A stretch of DNA of 64,000 bases, from assembly GCA_018136815.1 (NCBI GenBank), contig CM030943.1, positions 3,389,885-3,453,884 on the forward strand, written 5' to 3'. Shown piece by piece: positions 10,229 to 25,900 of this stretch (positions are counted from its first letter, which is position 1; the number at the start of each line of letters is the position of its first letter). A program made the position numbers and the translations under genes. The notes under the pieces were generated by a model. The model worked only from the letters and a program-made list of their open reading frames with translations. It was not told the DNA's origin and searched no databases. Source of the DNA: Isochrysis galbana (Eukaryota > Haptophyta > Isochrysidales > Isochrysidaceae).

Positions 10229-12316
10229 GTTTCTCTCCCTCCCTCCCTCCCTCCCTCCTTCTCTCTCTCCCTCCCTCCCTCACTCACTCAATCCCCCCTC
10301 CCTCCCCTCACTCTTGTTACTCTCGGTGTCTCTGGCTTTTTGTTCTTCCTGTTCAGCTCGCCCACCAGGTCCTCAATCTCGCGATGATCGTCTGCTCGGT
10401 GAGTCTCTCCAAACTTAAAGCTCCCCCCTAGCCCCCCCCCCATTCCCTCCCCCCTCTCGCATGCTAGCTCTCTTTGCTCGTGCTCGCGCGCGCTCTCATG
10501 AGCTCTATTTTTCACTCTCTCGGTTGGTGTTCTAGGGAGTGGGGGAGAGAAGGGGTGGGGTGGGGGGTGAGGGGGGGGGGACCGAGGTGGGGGGAGGGGA
10601 CCGAGGTGGGGGAGGACGGAGGCGAAGCGAGGTAGGCAGAGGCGGAAAGTGAGGCTGCGAACCCGCGGAGTCTGCGGGTGGGGGGAGAGGAGGGCGGGAG
10701 GGGGAGGGCGGGTACACGAGGTGGCGATGATTGTCTGCTGGATGAGGTTGTCGAGTTGCTCTCTCCTCTCTCGCGCATCTTGTCGTGCCACTCGTTCTCT
10801 CTCGCTAGGGATTATGGTTGAGATGGAACGCGGGAAATCAAGCAGAGAGGTGTTGTGCTCTGCGAGATCTGGAGACGGGCAAGGAAAGCGGGGAGGGAGG
10901 CGGGGGAGGGCACACATGGCGGCAATCCTCTGCTCGGTGAGCTCCTGCTCGGGGGCCCTTGGCTCGGTGGGTGATGCACGGAGTGGGGGGGAGCGTCCTA
11001 TTGGGTTTCGAGATGGGGAGCGCAAGTGGATGGATGGAAGCGGCACCCGGCGTTGGCGGCGGAGGCCGTCTACTTGTCTATTCAAGACCTCTCTTTTCTC
11101 TCACAAACACCCTGCGAAGGCCCCGCGGCTTCCATGGGGTTGTTGGGGGAGGGGGGGCAGGGCACGATGGGTGCGGCGTTGCAAATGAGGTGGAAGGAGG
11201 GGGGGGGGGGGGGGGCACTAGGGCGCTACGCGAGGGCTGCCTGCTTGGTGATTGGTGAGCCCCCTTCTCATGGAGTGTTGGCAACGCCTAAGGGGCTAAC
11301 GTTGGATTGCCCCGAGGGGGGGGGGGGTCTCCGGCGCCTGTCTGTGGCCGGGATGGAGCAAGCAAGGAACTGACGAGCTTTCATGAGGACTGGGCGAGCG
11401 ACGGTGGCAAAAAGATTTCTGCGGCTTCCGCAGCTTCGGGCCGTGCAGCACCACTCGCCGCTGGCGAGCCCGGCCCAGCATTGTCGATGCGTGCCCACTG
11501 GTCCGCATCGCCGTCACGCCTCTCACCCGCACCACTACAGGCACTCATGATATGGAAGGGGCTAATGGTCGTGACCGAGTCAGAGAGCCCCGTCGTGGTT
11601 GTGCTCAGGCGCGGGCCTCGTCCGCACTCGCCTCCCTACGGCCCTCGTCGCCGATCCGCCCGTTGCCTACCACTGTATCCCTCCGCACTCATTCCCCCCA
11701 CCCCCTTGCGCGTGTGCCCGGCCTGCAGCGGAAGCATGGAGCCCGCCTTCCACCGTGGCGACATCCTCTTTCTGCACATGGGCTACACGCCATTTCGCGC
11801 CGGGGACATTGTCGTGTTCAAGGTGGCGGACCGCGAGATACCCATCGTACACCGTGTGATCAAGGTGCGTGCACCCGACGCGGCCCCGCCCCGCCCACCC
11901 CAGCCCAGTCGCGTCTCGTTCGCCGCGAGGCCGTAAGCCGTGCGGCGCGTGCGCGTGCGAGAAGCCCCGCGCTGAAGTGCGCGGCTACGCGCTGCAGGTG
12001 CACGAAAAAGAGAATGGTGACGTCGACCTGCTCACCAAAGGGGACAACAACGCCGTCGACGATCGCGGGCTTTACGCCGGTGCGTGTTGCCGCGGCAGCC
12101 GCTCTGCGCCCACCGCCTCTCACCCCGCCTCCCTCCGCGACTCCCCTCATCCTTGCAGCAAGCCAGAGCTGGATCAACAAGGAACACGTCATAGGCCGCG
12201 CCAAGGGATACCTGCCGTACATTGGCATGGTGACCATCATCATGAACGACTACCCCATTGTCAAGTATGTGCTCGTCGGCGTCATGGGCCTCTTCGTGTT
12301 GACCACAAGAGAGTGA
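10000..12316 (+). CDS. SEC11: Signal peptidase complex catalytic subunit SEC11
   Basis: Cleaves signal peptides from secretory proteins at the ER membrane (S26B family, Ser/His/Asp). Exons: 10000-10053, 10357-10398, 11541-11608, 11729-11864, 11998-12079, 12159-12316; all phases agree and give 179 aa, the length of the human protein as I know it. Visible signatures: N-terminal cytosolic helix and membrane anchor (residues about 18-50), [12 protein letters not shown] with Ser57, IPIVHRV with His96, [13 protein letters not shown] with Asp122, and [15 protein letters not shown]. The ATG at 10000 is the only sensible start. Intron 3 runs from a GC donor (CTCAG/GCGCGG at 11609) to an AG at 11728; the others are GT-AG with GTGAG or GTGCG donors. 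A 54-bp minisatellite sits immediately upstream and may overlap the promoter. Intron 2 (10399-11540) is 1.1 kb and G/C-rich. Confidence 0.97.
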
Positions 12317-13180
12317 GGCGTGGTCGGGTCGCGAGCGGCCGTGCCGCCGCGGCCCATGGCGTGGTCACCGCTGGTTGCTGGGGGCGGTGGCGATGGCAGG
12401 CAGCCGAGCAGCCTTGCGCGGCGCCAGCGAACGGGATCAGTGTGCGTGGGGGGCGGCGTCGGCGCTCCGTATCCGGCGAGTCACGGACGACCAAACGCGG
12501 CCGAGCGGGACTTTGCTTTCTCGTGCGCCGAAACGCCACTCGGCCTTGGCCGGCGTGCGCCGGTGCGACGCGCCATCTTGTGCGGGCGTGTCGGCGTTGC
12601 CGTGTTGTCGTGGGGCCGAGGCGCATTTTGCCTGCCCCCTCTCCTCACCCCTACCCGCCCACCCCTCTCGTTGCTCTCGCCACGTTTGCCGCGACTCGGC
12701 TCGGTCGTCTTGGCGAAACAGCTAACGTACCAGGGACGGCGACAGCATTGCGCTAGTCGCGGCCGTTGGCCCCGCCATTGTTGTGAACGGCCGGCTTTTC
12801 AATTGCGGACCACGCTCGGCCTCTTGTGGATTTGGCGACGATTATTTGTGAGGGTGGGTATTCAACTCCGCCCAATAGCTATATGTATTCATCTACTCAA
12901 AGTGCAAAGTGTTCAAAAATTCCTCCAGGCACGCAACCCGAGCGATAGCGGCCGGCCGGCACCCCGTATATTGCAAATTGTCGCCGGCGATCGGCCGACG
13001 CGGAACCTCCGCGTTTGTCATGGTGATAGGGCGGTCAAACAGGGGCTTTTTAACTATTAATTAGTAATAAGGGTTGGGCTGCATTTTTTGACCGTGGCGC
13101 GAGGCCCAATGAAAACCTTCAGGGGGGGGGCACCTGCCGCCACGAAAGTCGCGGTTAGGGGGAGAGCCGCCCTTAGGTTT
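12317..13180. other. Intergenic stretch downstream of SEC11
   Basis: No recognised gene. It carries an inverted copy of the 18-mer CCCTGTTTGACCGCCCTA at 13027-13044 next to an AT-rich patch (about 13045-13075) that breaks the local GC-rich composition and may be a transposon edge. Confidence 0.5.
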
Positions 13181-13451
13181 CCCCAAGGGAGCCTCTACCC
13201 CTTGGTTTCCCCCCTTTGCGAGTTTTCGTCCGCGTCCCCTCCGTTCGATCGGGATCCCCCGATCCCCAACCCCCCCCCCCTTTCTCTCTCCCTCTCCCCA
13301 AGTGTGTTAGGTCGGGGTTGATCATGCTCGATCCCCCTCCCTTGTTTTCTTGTGTGCGCGCCCTTTGTTTCCTTGTTTGCGCTTCCCCCGTGTCCCGGGT
13401 GTTTTCCGCTCTTTCTCTTGTCTTCGTCCAGAGTTCCCGAGAGTCGCCCCC

Positions 13452-13975
13452 ATGGCCGCACTCCCAGGGGCTCTGGGCAAGCTGTCCCGCCCCGCGTCGC
13501 CCCATGTTCGTGCTGGCGGTATTCCCGCTGGTGCCTCGCCTCCCTCCAGCCCCAGTGCCCCCCGTGCTCAGCCCTTTGTGAGCCTGGGTGTCCCTGGTGT
13601 GCCCCATTCTTGGTCACAACATTCCTTTGAGTCTCACTCCACACACACAGCCACAGCCACTCCACTCCTCGAGCCACATGGTAGCGGAGGTGTTCACGCC
13701 TCACTGCCCGTCCCAGCTTCTCCTTCACCTTCTCCCTTCGCCTCGCCCACGACCGCGCCCTCCCATCAGCCGCCATCGCACCACCACACACTTCCACCCC
13801 TCATCCACCAGAGTCCACCAAGCACTGACTGGATGGGGGCTCCCACCTGGCACGCTGTGCAGCCCAACCGTCACATGCCGCCTGCCCAGCCAAGCCCAGC
13901 CCATCCATACAGTCCCTTCCAGCCTTCCCAGCCTTCGGCCCACCCGCCCGCCAACCCTCGCGCAGCCGCTCTCGA
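13452..13975 (+). CDS. Possible proline/serine-rich gag-like N-terminus (doubtful)
   Basis: An open frame starting MAALPGALGKLSRP is rich in Pro, Ser and His and continues until it runs antisense into the hAT transposase remnant at 13980. The composition resembles the N-termini of the gag-like ORFs at 33226, 42300, 43300 and 48600, and a CT-rich leader precedes it. There is no domain to support it; it may be non-coding. Confidence 0.25.
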
Positions 13976-13979
13976 ACTG

Positions 13980-14969
13980 CTACTCTCCGGAAAAAACCTC
14001 AACGCCGTCGCCGATGCCCTCACCCTCGCCCTTCATTACATTATCCCAGCCATCGGAGACTATCGAACACGTCTTAGCGAGCAACGATTGGCGCAACGGT
14101 TCGAGCTCACGATGCAACCTAGCCACAGTTTGATCGAGCAATGCACCGTTCAGCTTCTTCCTATTCGGCGCTTTGTATGAGGGCTGTGCCATCTTCAATG
14201 CCGTCACCATAGCAATGAATTTTGGATGGTCTGCCACTGCGGCCGGAATATTGCAAGCGTAAAACATTTCCGCTATTGCCGCATCGCACGCGTCCTTGCT
14301 CGCACCACCAAAGCTCAAGGGCATCTGACCACCTGAGCCCATAGCGCGCGCTTGCACCTCACCAACTCCACGCGACCCATCACTCACGCCAGTTGCCTCA
14401 TCCACTTGCCTCACTGCCTCCTTTCGCCTTTTCTTGCTCTCCTTGTCGGCCTCGTTCTTCCGCACCCTATCGAGAAGGATCAGAAAGGAGGGGTGTGTGG
14501 CAGCACACCTTGCTGACATGTTGCGACCCATGAGGTGATCGACAACACGCGTGGCGCCCCCCCGACGTGCCGCGCCACAACCCAAGCAGCTCCACCTAGG
14601 CATGCTAGGGTCCTCTTCCGAGGTGATGGTGACGCACGCCCAACAGGGATCAGTGCGCTTCGCCACAAGCGAGTGGCGCTTGCGGCCCACTAGTGGCTGG
14701 CTGAGCCCCGTGGCTCGCGTGGGGAGCACATTGAAGATTGTGCTCCCCTCCCCATCGCAAGCGCGCGGCTCCTCCTCCTCCTCCTCCTCCTCCACTCCAC
14801 CGCGGTGGCTTCTCCCATGCAAAAGCGCTGCCCATTGCAGCGGCGCTGCCGTAGGGGTAGGGGGTGGAGGGTTTGCATCGGCGTCGACGGCGGGGACGAC
14901 GGCGGTGTTGCGCGCAGCGAGCGCGGAGCGAGAGGCGCGGTCGGGGTTGGGGTTGGGCTGCAAGGACAT
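13980..14969 (-). pseudogene. hAT-like transposase, 3'-truncated (BED-like finger, DUF659-like region)
   Basis: Reading from ATG at 14969, the product has an acidic low-complexity N-terminus, a BED-like zinc finger region (CLGCGAARRGGATRVVDHL, Cys/Cys with His following), a basic linker KESKKRRKEAVRQ, and then YKAPNRKKLNGALLD...CSIVSDGWDNV, which resembles the DUF659 domain common in hAT-type transposases. Homology stops at about 14040, shortly before the stop codon at 13980, so the RNase H-like catalytic core and dimerisation domain are missing. A second, shorter copy lies at 44980-45498. A short inverted-terminal element begins 20 bp upstream of the start codon. Confidence 0.78.
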
Positions 14970-14988
14970 GGAGGTGGCAGGGAGAGAG

Positions 14989-15171
14989 CCTAGATGGGAA
15001 ATACGGTGCTGGGGCCTGCAAATACAGCCAAATACATATGTATTTGGCCTCTGGCCAAATACATTTCAAATACATTGGAGGCCTACAACCCAAGACACGC
15101 TTCAAATACAGCCAAATACATATGTATTTGGCCTCTGTCCAAATACGGTAAATACGTATTTCCCATCTAGG
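14989..15171. mobile_element. Short hAT-like MITE with inverted ends and 8-bp target duplication
   Basis: The left end reads CCTAGATGGGAAATACG and the right end CGTATTTCCCATCTAGG, its reverse complement. The flanks are identical: GGAGAGAG at 14981-14988 and at 15172-15179, an 8-bp direct repeat as made by hAT transposases. Inside, AAATAC/GTATTT occurs about ten times, including two copies of CCAAATACATATGTATTTGG, itself a palindrome. The flank is GA-rich, which weakens the duplication slightly. The element sits just upstream of a hAT-like transposase remnant. Confidence 0.85.
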
Positions 15172-15293
15172 GGAGAGAGAGAGGGCAGAGCTCAGAGGAG
15201 GGGGGGGGCAGACAAAGGGGCCCTGGCGGCAGGGCGACAGACGACGGGGCGATAGCCGAAGGACCCCTTTTATTTTTGATTTATGGTGTCCCC

Positions 15294-15400
15294 CCCCCGG
15301 TACTGTTTTTCGGACTGTTTTTCACTGTTTTTGTACAAAGGCCAAAAACAGACTGTTTTTATTGTTTTTGGAGCCCCCTCCACTGTTTTTCCCATCTAGG
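15294..15400. mobile_element. Short element with CTGTTTTT word array and CATCTAGG end
   Basis: Contains CTGTTTTT five times, in one case opposite AAAAACAG around a GGCCAAAAA centre, and ends CCCATCTAGG exactly like the element at 14989-15171. The left end is a poly-C run followed by GGTAC. The flank GTGTCGCC at 15401 resembles GTGTCCCC at 15286 (7 of 8), a possible degraded 8-bp target duplication. It is probably a relative of the neighbouring element with a different internal word. Confidence 0.55.
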
Positions 15401-15818
15401 GTGTCGCCGTGTAGCGGGCCGTCAGCCGATTGTTGTGGTCAATAGTGGCCATTCGTGGGCCGTGGGCCGTGGGCCGCGGGGGCACTTCGCCACTTATACT
15501 TTTGCGCCTTCCTTCTGCTCTCGGCTGCTTGATTATGTATACACAAAACATAGTAAATAGTAATAGTAAAAGTAAAGACCCCGCGGCTTCTAAGAAACTA
15601 TCAAGGTGTGGGAGTCGGCTTAGGCTTAGGTAGAAAATGTAGAAGGCAAAAATCCCTGTTTTCTTAATGGTGCACCCTTACTGTACCCCCTCCCCTGTCC
15701 TCGCCCTCCCTCTACCGCCTCTCCCTTTACAATACAATTCCCTCCCCCCTCCGCCGTCCCCGTTTTGGCGCCTCTTCCCTTCGCGCGAACCCCCTCCGCG
15801 CTCGCGCCAAATCTCCCG

Positions 15819-15859
<41 letters not shown>

Positions 15860-16189
15860 TCGCTCCCTCTCTCTCCCTCTGCTCTCTCTCTCTCTCCTCT
15901 CTCTTTTCTCTCTCCTTTCTCTCTCTTTTCTCTCCCTCTACCCTCCTTCTACTCTCCCCCCCCCTCTCTCTGCTCTCTCTCTCTACTCTCCCTCTCTACT
16001 CTCTCTCTCTCTTCTCTCTTACCACCCTCTCTCTCTTCTCCCCACCCCCCCCCTCTCTCCTCCCCTCTCCCTCCCCTCTCTCCTCCCCTCTCTCCTCCCG
16101 TCCTCTCTCTCCCTTCCCTTTCCTCTTCTCTCTCTCAGCCCCCACTTCTCTCTTCCCTTGCCCCCCCCTCCCTCCCGCCGCGAGAGAGA

Positions 16190-16241
<52 letters not shown>

Positions 16242-16820
16242 AGAGAAGAGAAGAGAGAAGAGAGAGAAGAGAGAAGAGAGAGAGGGGGGGAGAGGGAGAG
16301 AACCCCCTCTCACCCCCTCCCCCTCCCCCACCCTTCCATTCTCTTATACAGACCGTTTTATTCTTTGAAGAGGGGGCTCGTCCTCCTCCAACACTCGGGT
16401 CCCTCCCCCCCCCTTTCTCATCGTCCCTTCCTTCACTACTCTCTTCTCCCCTCCTCTCCTCTCCCTCTGCTCCCTCTTCTCCCGCCTTCGCCCCTTTCTT
16501 CTCTCTCCACGCCGTTTCTTTCCCTCTCCCCCAACCCCACACGCCCGACACACCTCCCCAACTGTCCCCCAGTCGCTCCCTCCCGCCTTCGGCCATCTTT
16601 CACCTCTTCCGGCCCGTTTTATTCTCTCTCCAAGGGGTTGCCTTCCCTCTCTCCCCAAGTCTTCCCTCGCCCCTCTCTTCTCGCAACCCCACCCCTCCGC
16701 CCCCCCTCCCCCAGCCCACGGCCCTTCCCCACTCCCCCGGCTCCTTCGCCGCGCCTCCCTCCGCCTCTCCCTTCCCCTCCGCGTCCCTCCCCGTCCCTCG
16801 CCGCCCCCTCCTCCGCCCCA
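15401..16820. repeat. CT-rich then GA-rich low-complexity tract upstream of MCM6
   Basis: 15820-16180 is nearly pure pyrimidine and 16185-16300 nearly pure purine on the + strand, with (CT)n at 15822-15853 and (GA)n at 16193-16238. The two blocks could pair as a large imperfect hairpin. From 16330 to 16820 the sequence is C/T-rich and leads directly into the MCM6 start codon, so its promoter and 5' leader must lie in it. Long ORFs here are repeat artefacts. Confidence 0.85.
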
Positions 16821-21604
<4,784 letters not shown>

Positions 21605-22949
21605 TGGCCCCAGGCGAGTGTCCCCAGACTAAGCTAGGCAAGCGAGGGCTGCGGGCCTAGCTATATGTGGTCTGCGGAAGTGATGGAAGTGAGGGCTGCT
21701 GGGGAGGAGCGGGGCGCACCCCTTCGGAATCTCCATCGTTGCGGCTCGAGGTGTATGATGTGGGAGGGTGCGATTTGTCAGTGGGAGCGAGTTCGATAGA
21801 ATGTAGAATTCGGTGCGTTCACGTTCACGCTCAGTGTGTCGGATCGGCCATTTGGGGAAGAACACACCCATCCTAGACTCCACGTTAGTAAGGTTTACCA
21901 CCCTCGTGAGGGGCCTAGCCCCGCCGGGCACCCATAGCCTCGTGCGTACTCGCACGGCATCAATTTACTGATAGTTGCTTGCGCTCCATCGCTAAAACTG
22001 TGACAATTGTTTCTTTCCTTTCTGCTTCTTTTACTCTTATTCTTCCTTTCTGTTCTTTCTTCTCTTGTTTTCACTTTTTCATTGATCTTTTTCTTGTTCT
22101 CTTCACGGTTACGGTTATTCCTATTTCCTCGGACACCGCGAATGCGACGCGAGGGGAGCCGAAGTTGGGCTGTGGGTGGCCTTTTTTCGCATTGTGACGG
22201 ATCTTTAGCTTTAGACGATGTATCGATATGATTTTGCAGTAGAGAGACCGCTTAGGGGAATTCCGTCCTCCTCGAGCCTCGAGTCTCTCTTGAGTCTTGA
22301 GCCACCTTCTTTCTCGGGCCGGCCTACTCGCTCAGCAAGAACATACACACCCTCCGATACGAGCAGCAAGCTCCATCCCCGTGCGTGGGGCAAGAAAGGG
22401 CACGTGCTTTTTGTGGCGAGCGTGTCTGTGGCGCAATCCTTAGCCATTCTTGCTTGGCGTGCTATCGCCTCGGCCCGGCCCAGCAAGGCGGCGGGTGCGA
22501 GCACTCGGAACAAATACGATCACACTACGGCATACACTAGGAACTGAGGACTAGACAGCGGGCGCTCACGTCCACTCATGTAAGCGCCCCACTATGCGTC
22601 GACACCATGGATCCACTCACTACTCCGTTCGCCGAGTCGCCTCGTTTGAGGAGTCGGAAATCTTGCGTCCGCACGAATCCGATCTCGTGCGTCTCTCTCG
22701 TCTCCTCCTTTCTGGGGAATGCCGCTAGAAATTGGCACTTCCAGACGGAGACTCTGGCGCACGGATGAGCGTTTGGTGTGCACGTCCATAACGAATATAG
22801 GCGGGTGCTTGCAGAAAATCAAGCTACAAGGGGACTTGCTCAGTATGTCCAAATCACGTTGTATGCTGTTCGGGTAGTTGGGAGAGTCGCGACGCGTTAT
22901 TACCACCGCACGAGCCTGCCGATGCTAGAGCGCCCTCAAGCGTCGAAAC
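21605..22949. other. Intergenic stretch between convergent MCM6 and CEP135
   Basis: No gene recognised. The stretch has lower GC than its surroundings, with a T-rich patch at 22005-22110. It must hold the 3' ends of both convergent transcripts; I see no obvious conserved poly(A) signal. No repeat here recurs elsewhere in the window. Confidence 0.5.
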
Positions 22950-25900
22950 CTACCACATCCGAGAGGCGGCGCCAGACTGCATCATCATCCTCATGGCGGG
23001 CGTGAGGACCGAAGCGCGCTGTGCGCGCCATGCTGAGCCAAGGGTCAGCGAGGAACACATCGGCGGCACACCTGCTGCCCGAGTAGCATGCTTTGCTCCT
23101 GCGCGGCCTGCGCGTCAAGGACTAGCTTGGCATTCTCCGTCGCCACGGCCTCAGCGTGTGCCTGCAACGCCTCCAGTTCCTAAGTATCGCACGAAGACGG
23201 GCGTGAAGGCGTGGAACGCCGAGGAGCATGAGTGGCCCGGATGGGTGCGCCCAATCACCTGCTCAAGGCTACGGGCATAAATCCGTAGCCGATCGCCCTC
23301 CGCGTTCAGCTCAGCTGTAGCCGCCTGTGCAGCGGCCACCTCGTCGTTGAGTCGTCGATACGAGCCCAGCAACTCCGCCCGCTCCGTCTCTCCTGCGTGC
23401 TTGGCCTGTGAACACGAGGCGCTCCTTGAGCCCCGCAACCACCAAGCGACACGCCCTGGGAGCACCAAGTGCCTCGCATGCGCTCGTCACCTGCTCAAAC
23501 CTCGCCGACCGCTCCTTCTCCGCCTCCAGATCCATCTGCAGGCGCTTGATGTCCTCGGAGTACTGTCCAATCTCCGAGTTGATCATCTGACGACGAAAGG
23601 TGTTGTCGAAGTGGGCGATGCGATGCTCCTCCACAAGACAAGGCCGTGCGCCCACCCGGCCATTGAGCACTGGCGGGCCCTCCGAAGAGGGCCTCCACGG
23701 GCGGACCCGGCCCTCACTCAAAGGCCCCGGCAGCGCTAGCAAGGCCCGCGCGCGCCATGCGGGCCATGTGCGAGCTCCAACCTGGTTCTCGTGGATCATC
23801 TTGCGCAAGTCGTGGGCGGTAGCCGAGAGCTCATTGTCCTTGTCAGCTAGCGCGTGACGCAAGGCCGCCTCTTCCGTGCTAAGGCGATCGAGCTGGGCGC
23901 GCACCGCGTCGCGCTCCTCCTCCGCCTATGGACCCAGAGGTAGAGTCACGTTGGGTACAAGATGGCTGCGGCTGATCATCCGAAAATGCGAGCCAACCTC
24001 GACGTCCGCCATGGCAGAGGCGAACGGGCCTAGGAAGGGTGGCGCTTGGGGTGCTACCTGCGAGCGCAAGGCGTCTAGTCGCCCGACCTCGTGGATCAAC
24101 TGTTGCTGCTTGAGTTCGGCCTCGGTGGCCGCCTGCGCAACGGCCCACGGCGAAGGGCAAGGATGTGAGCAGGTGGGGGGCCAAGCCAAGGCGTATCGAG
24201 CGGCGGTGCAAGCCAGCTGTCTGCAGCTCAAGTCGGGACAGCTCTCGCGAAGGGTGGCGTCACCTGTGTCGCCTGTCGAAGCTGCGTCTGCGTCGAGTGG
24301 AGGACGTCCGCCTTGTGGTCAACCTCTGCGACAAGAGCATCGCGCTCGGTGTCGAGCATAGTGATGGCCTGCGCTTGCGTTGCACGACGAAGAGGAGGTG
24401 TCACCACCGATTCGGCTCGAACAACCGCAGCGGCTGCGTGCATGCTCGGCTACGCATGGCGCTGACCTGCCTCAGCTGGCCCACAATTGTAGCCTGCTCA
24501 ACGGTCTCCGCTTCAGCTCGCACTTTGGCCGCCTCAGCGGCCGCGCGGCTTGTCTCAGCCTCGCTGATTCTCACCAAGGCAGCCTTGAGCTGTGCAGCCA
24601 CCTTGCGCAAGCGCGCGGGAAGGTTGGGCGAGGGTCAGACTTAAGGGCGAAGACACTAGACGGCGGCATGCGCGCTAGAGGCGCCCGTGGCGCCCATGCG
24701 CAGATCGAACGGGTCATCTTCCGCGTGCGCGCACTGCTGCAGAGATTCGACAGATGGCTGAGCCCATCACTCGCGCTAATCGCCGCTGCGATCTCACCTC
24801 GGCCCTGCCTGCGTCGAGCCGGTTGACCAAGCCTTTGAGCTGCTCCGCCTGTGGATAAGGTGGGCAAACCGTCCACACAAATGCAGCAAGGCCTGCGCGC
24901 CTCGGAAAGCCAATGCGTGCTCGACGAAGAGGCCGCGCGCGCCGCCTCGGATCTAGGTCGCGCCGCATGCCTCGGGTGTCGCACCTCAGAGTCCTTGCTG
25001 GCCATAGCGGTGCTGTGGGCGGCCGACTGCTCTTCGAGCGTCTTAAGCTGTAAGACGTGGGAAGGGGCCCAGATGCGTCAAGAGCGGGCGGTGACCGGGA
25101 GCGAGTCGAAGGCCGCGTCCGTGAGGACGACTCGATGCGTGGGCAGATGACCAGCGGAGGGCGATGGGCGGTGCCGGGCGACCATGAATGGCGCCTCTCA
25201 ACCCCTAGGCTCGGCTCGGTATGCGCGCAACGCTCACTTTGGCAAGCGCGTCGTCCAGCTTCCTCCTTTCGGCTGCAAGTATCGAGCGCACAGAGAGCCC
25301 GTCCGCCTGTGCCCACGTGGGTAAGGGTGGGCGTGAGCTGTTCCGGTGTGCACGCGGAAGATCACGAGGACCGCGCCCGGCCTCCTCTCGCCAACTTGTT
25401 TGCGTGTGCACACGTGCTAAGTGGGAATCCTCGCTGGCGGATGCCCTCGGACAAGGCGTGCACAAATGGACGAAGGCGACAGTAGCTGTGTACCGTGCGC
25501 CTGCGGTGTCCACATGCAGTGTGCGGCGGCACACACCTGCGCCTTGGCGTGTGCTTCTTCACTTGTGCGCAGCTGGGCCCGAACGTCCTCAAGCGCCGCC
25601 GCCGTGCGTTCAGCCTGATGAGGGAGGGTGCGGGCGATCGAGAGCCAGATGACTGAAAGCGGGCCAGGGACTTCCGAGGAGGGCTAACGGCTGCACGCGC
25701 TGCCGGGCGTGCGTTGTGGCGAGGCAGAGTGGGCTCACTTTGGCGACGGCCTCATCTGCCAGTTTGCGTGCGGCGGCTTCGCGATCTTCAGCTTCTCGTG
25801 CACGCGCTTGAGCCTCGCGCAGCCGGGCAGCGGCGACTGCAAGGCCAAGGAAAGGGCAACTCGGTCAGCGGCAGCCCCGTGCACCAGGCGCACGCATCGG

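Noticed and set aside
9307-10287. A 326-codon - strand ORF with an 18-residue repeat
   Set aside because: It exists only because the 54-bp unit is a multiple of three; it runs antisense over SEC11 exon 1 and through a GA microsatellite.
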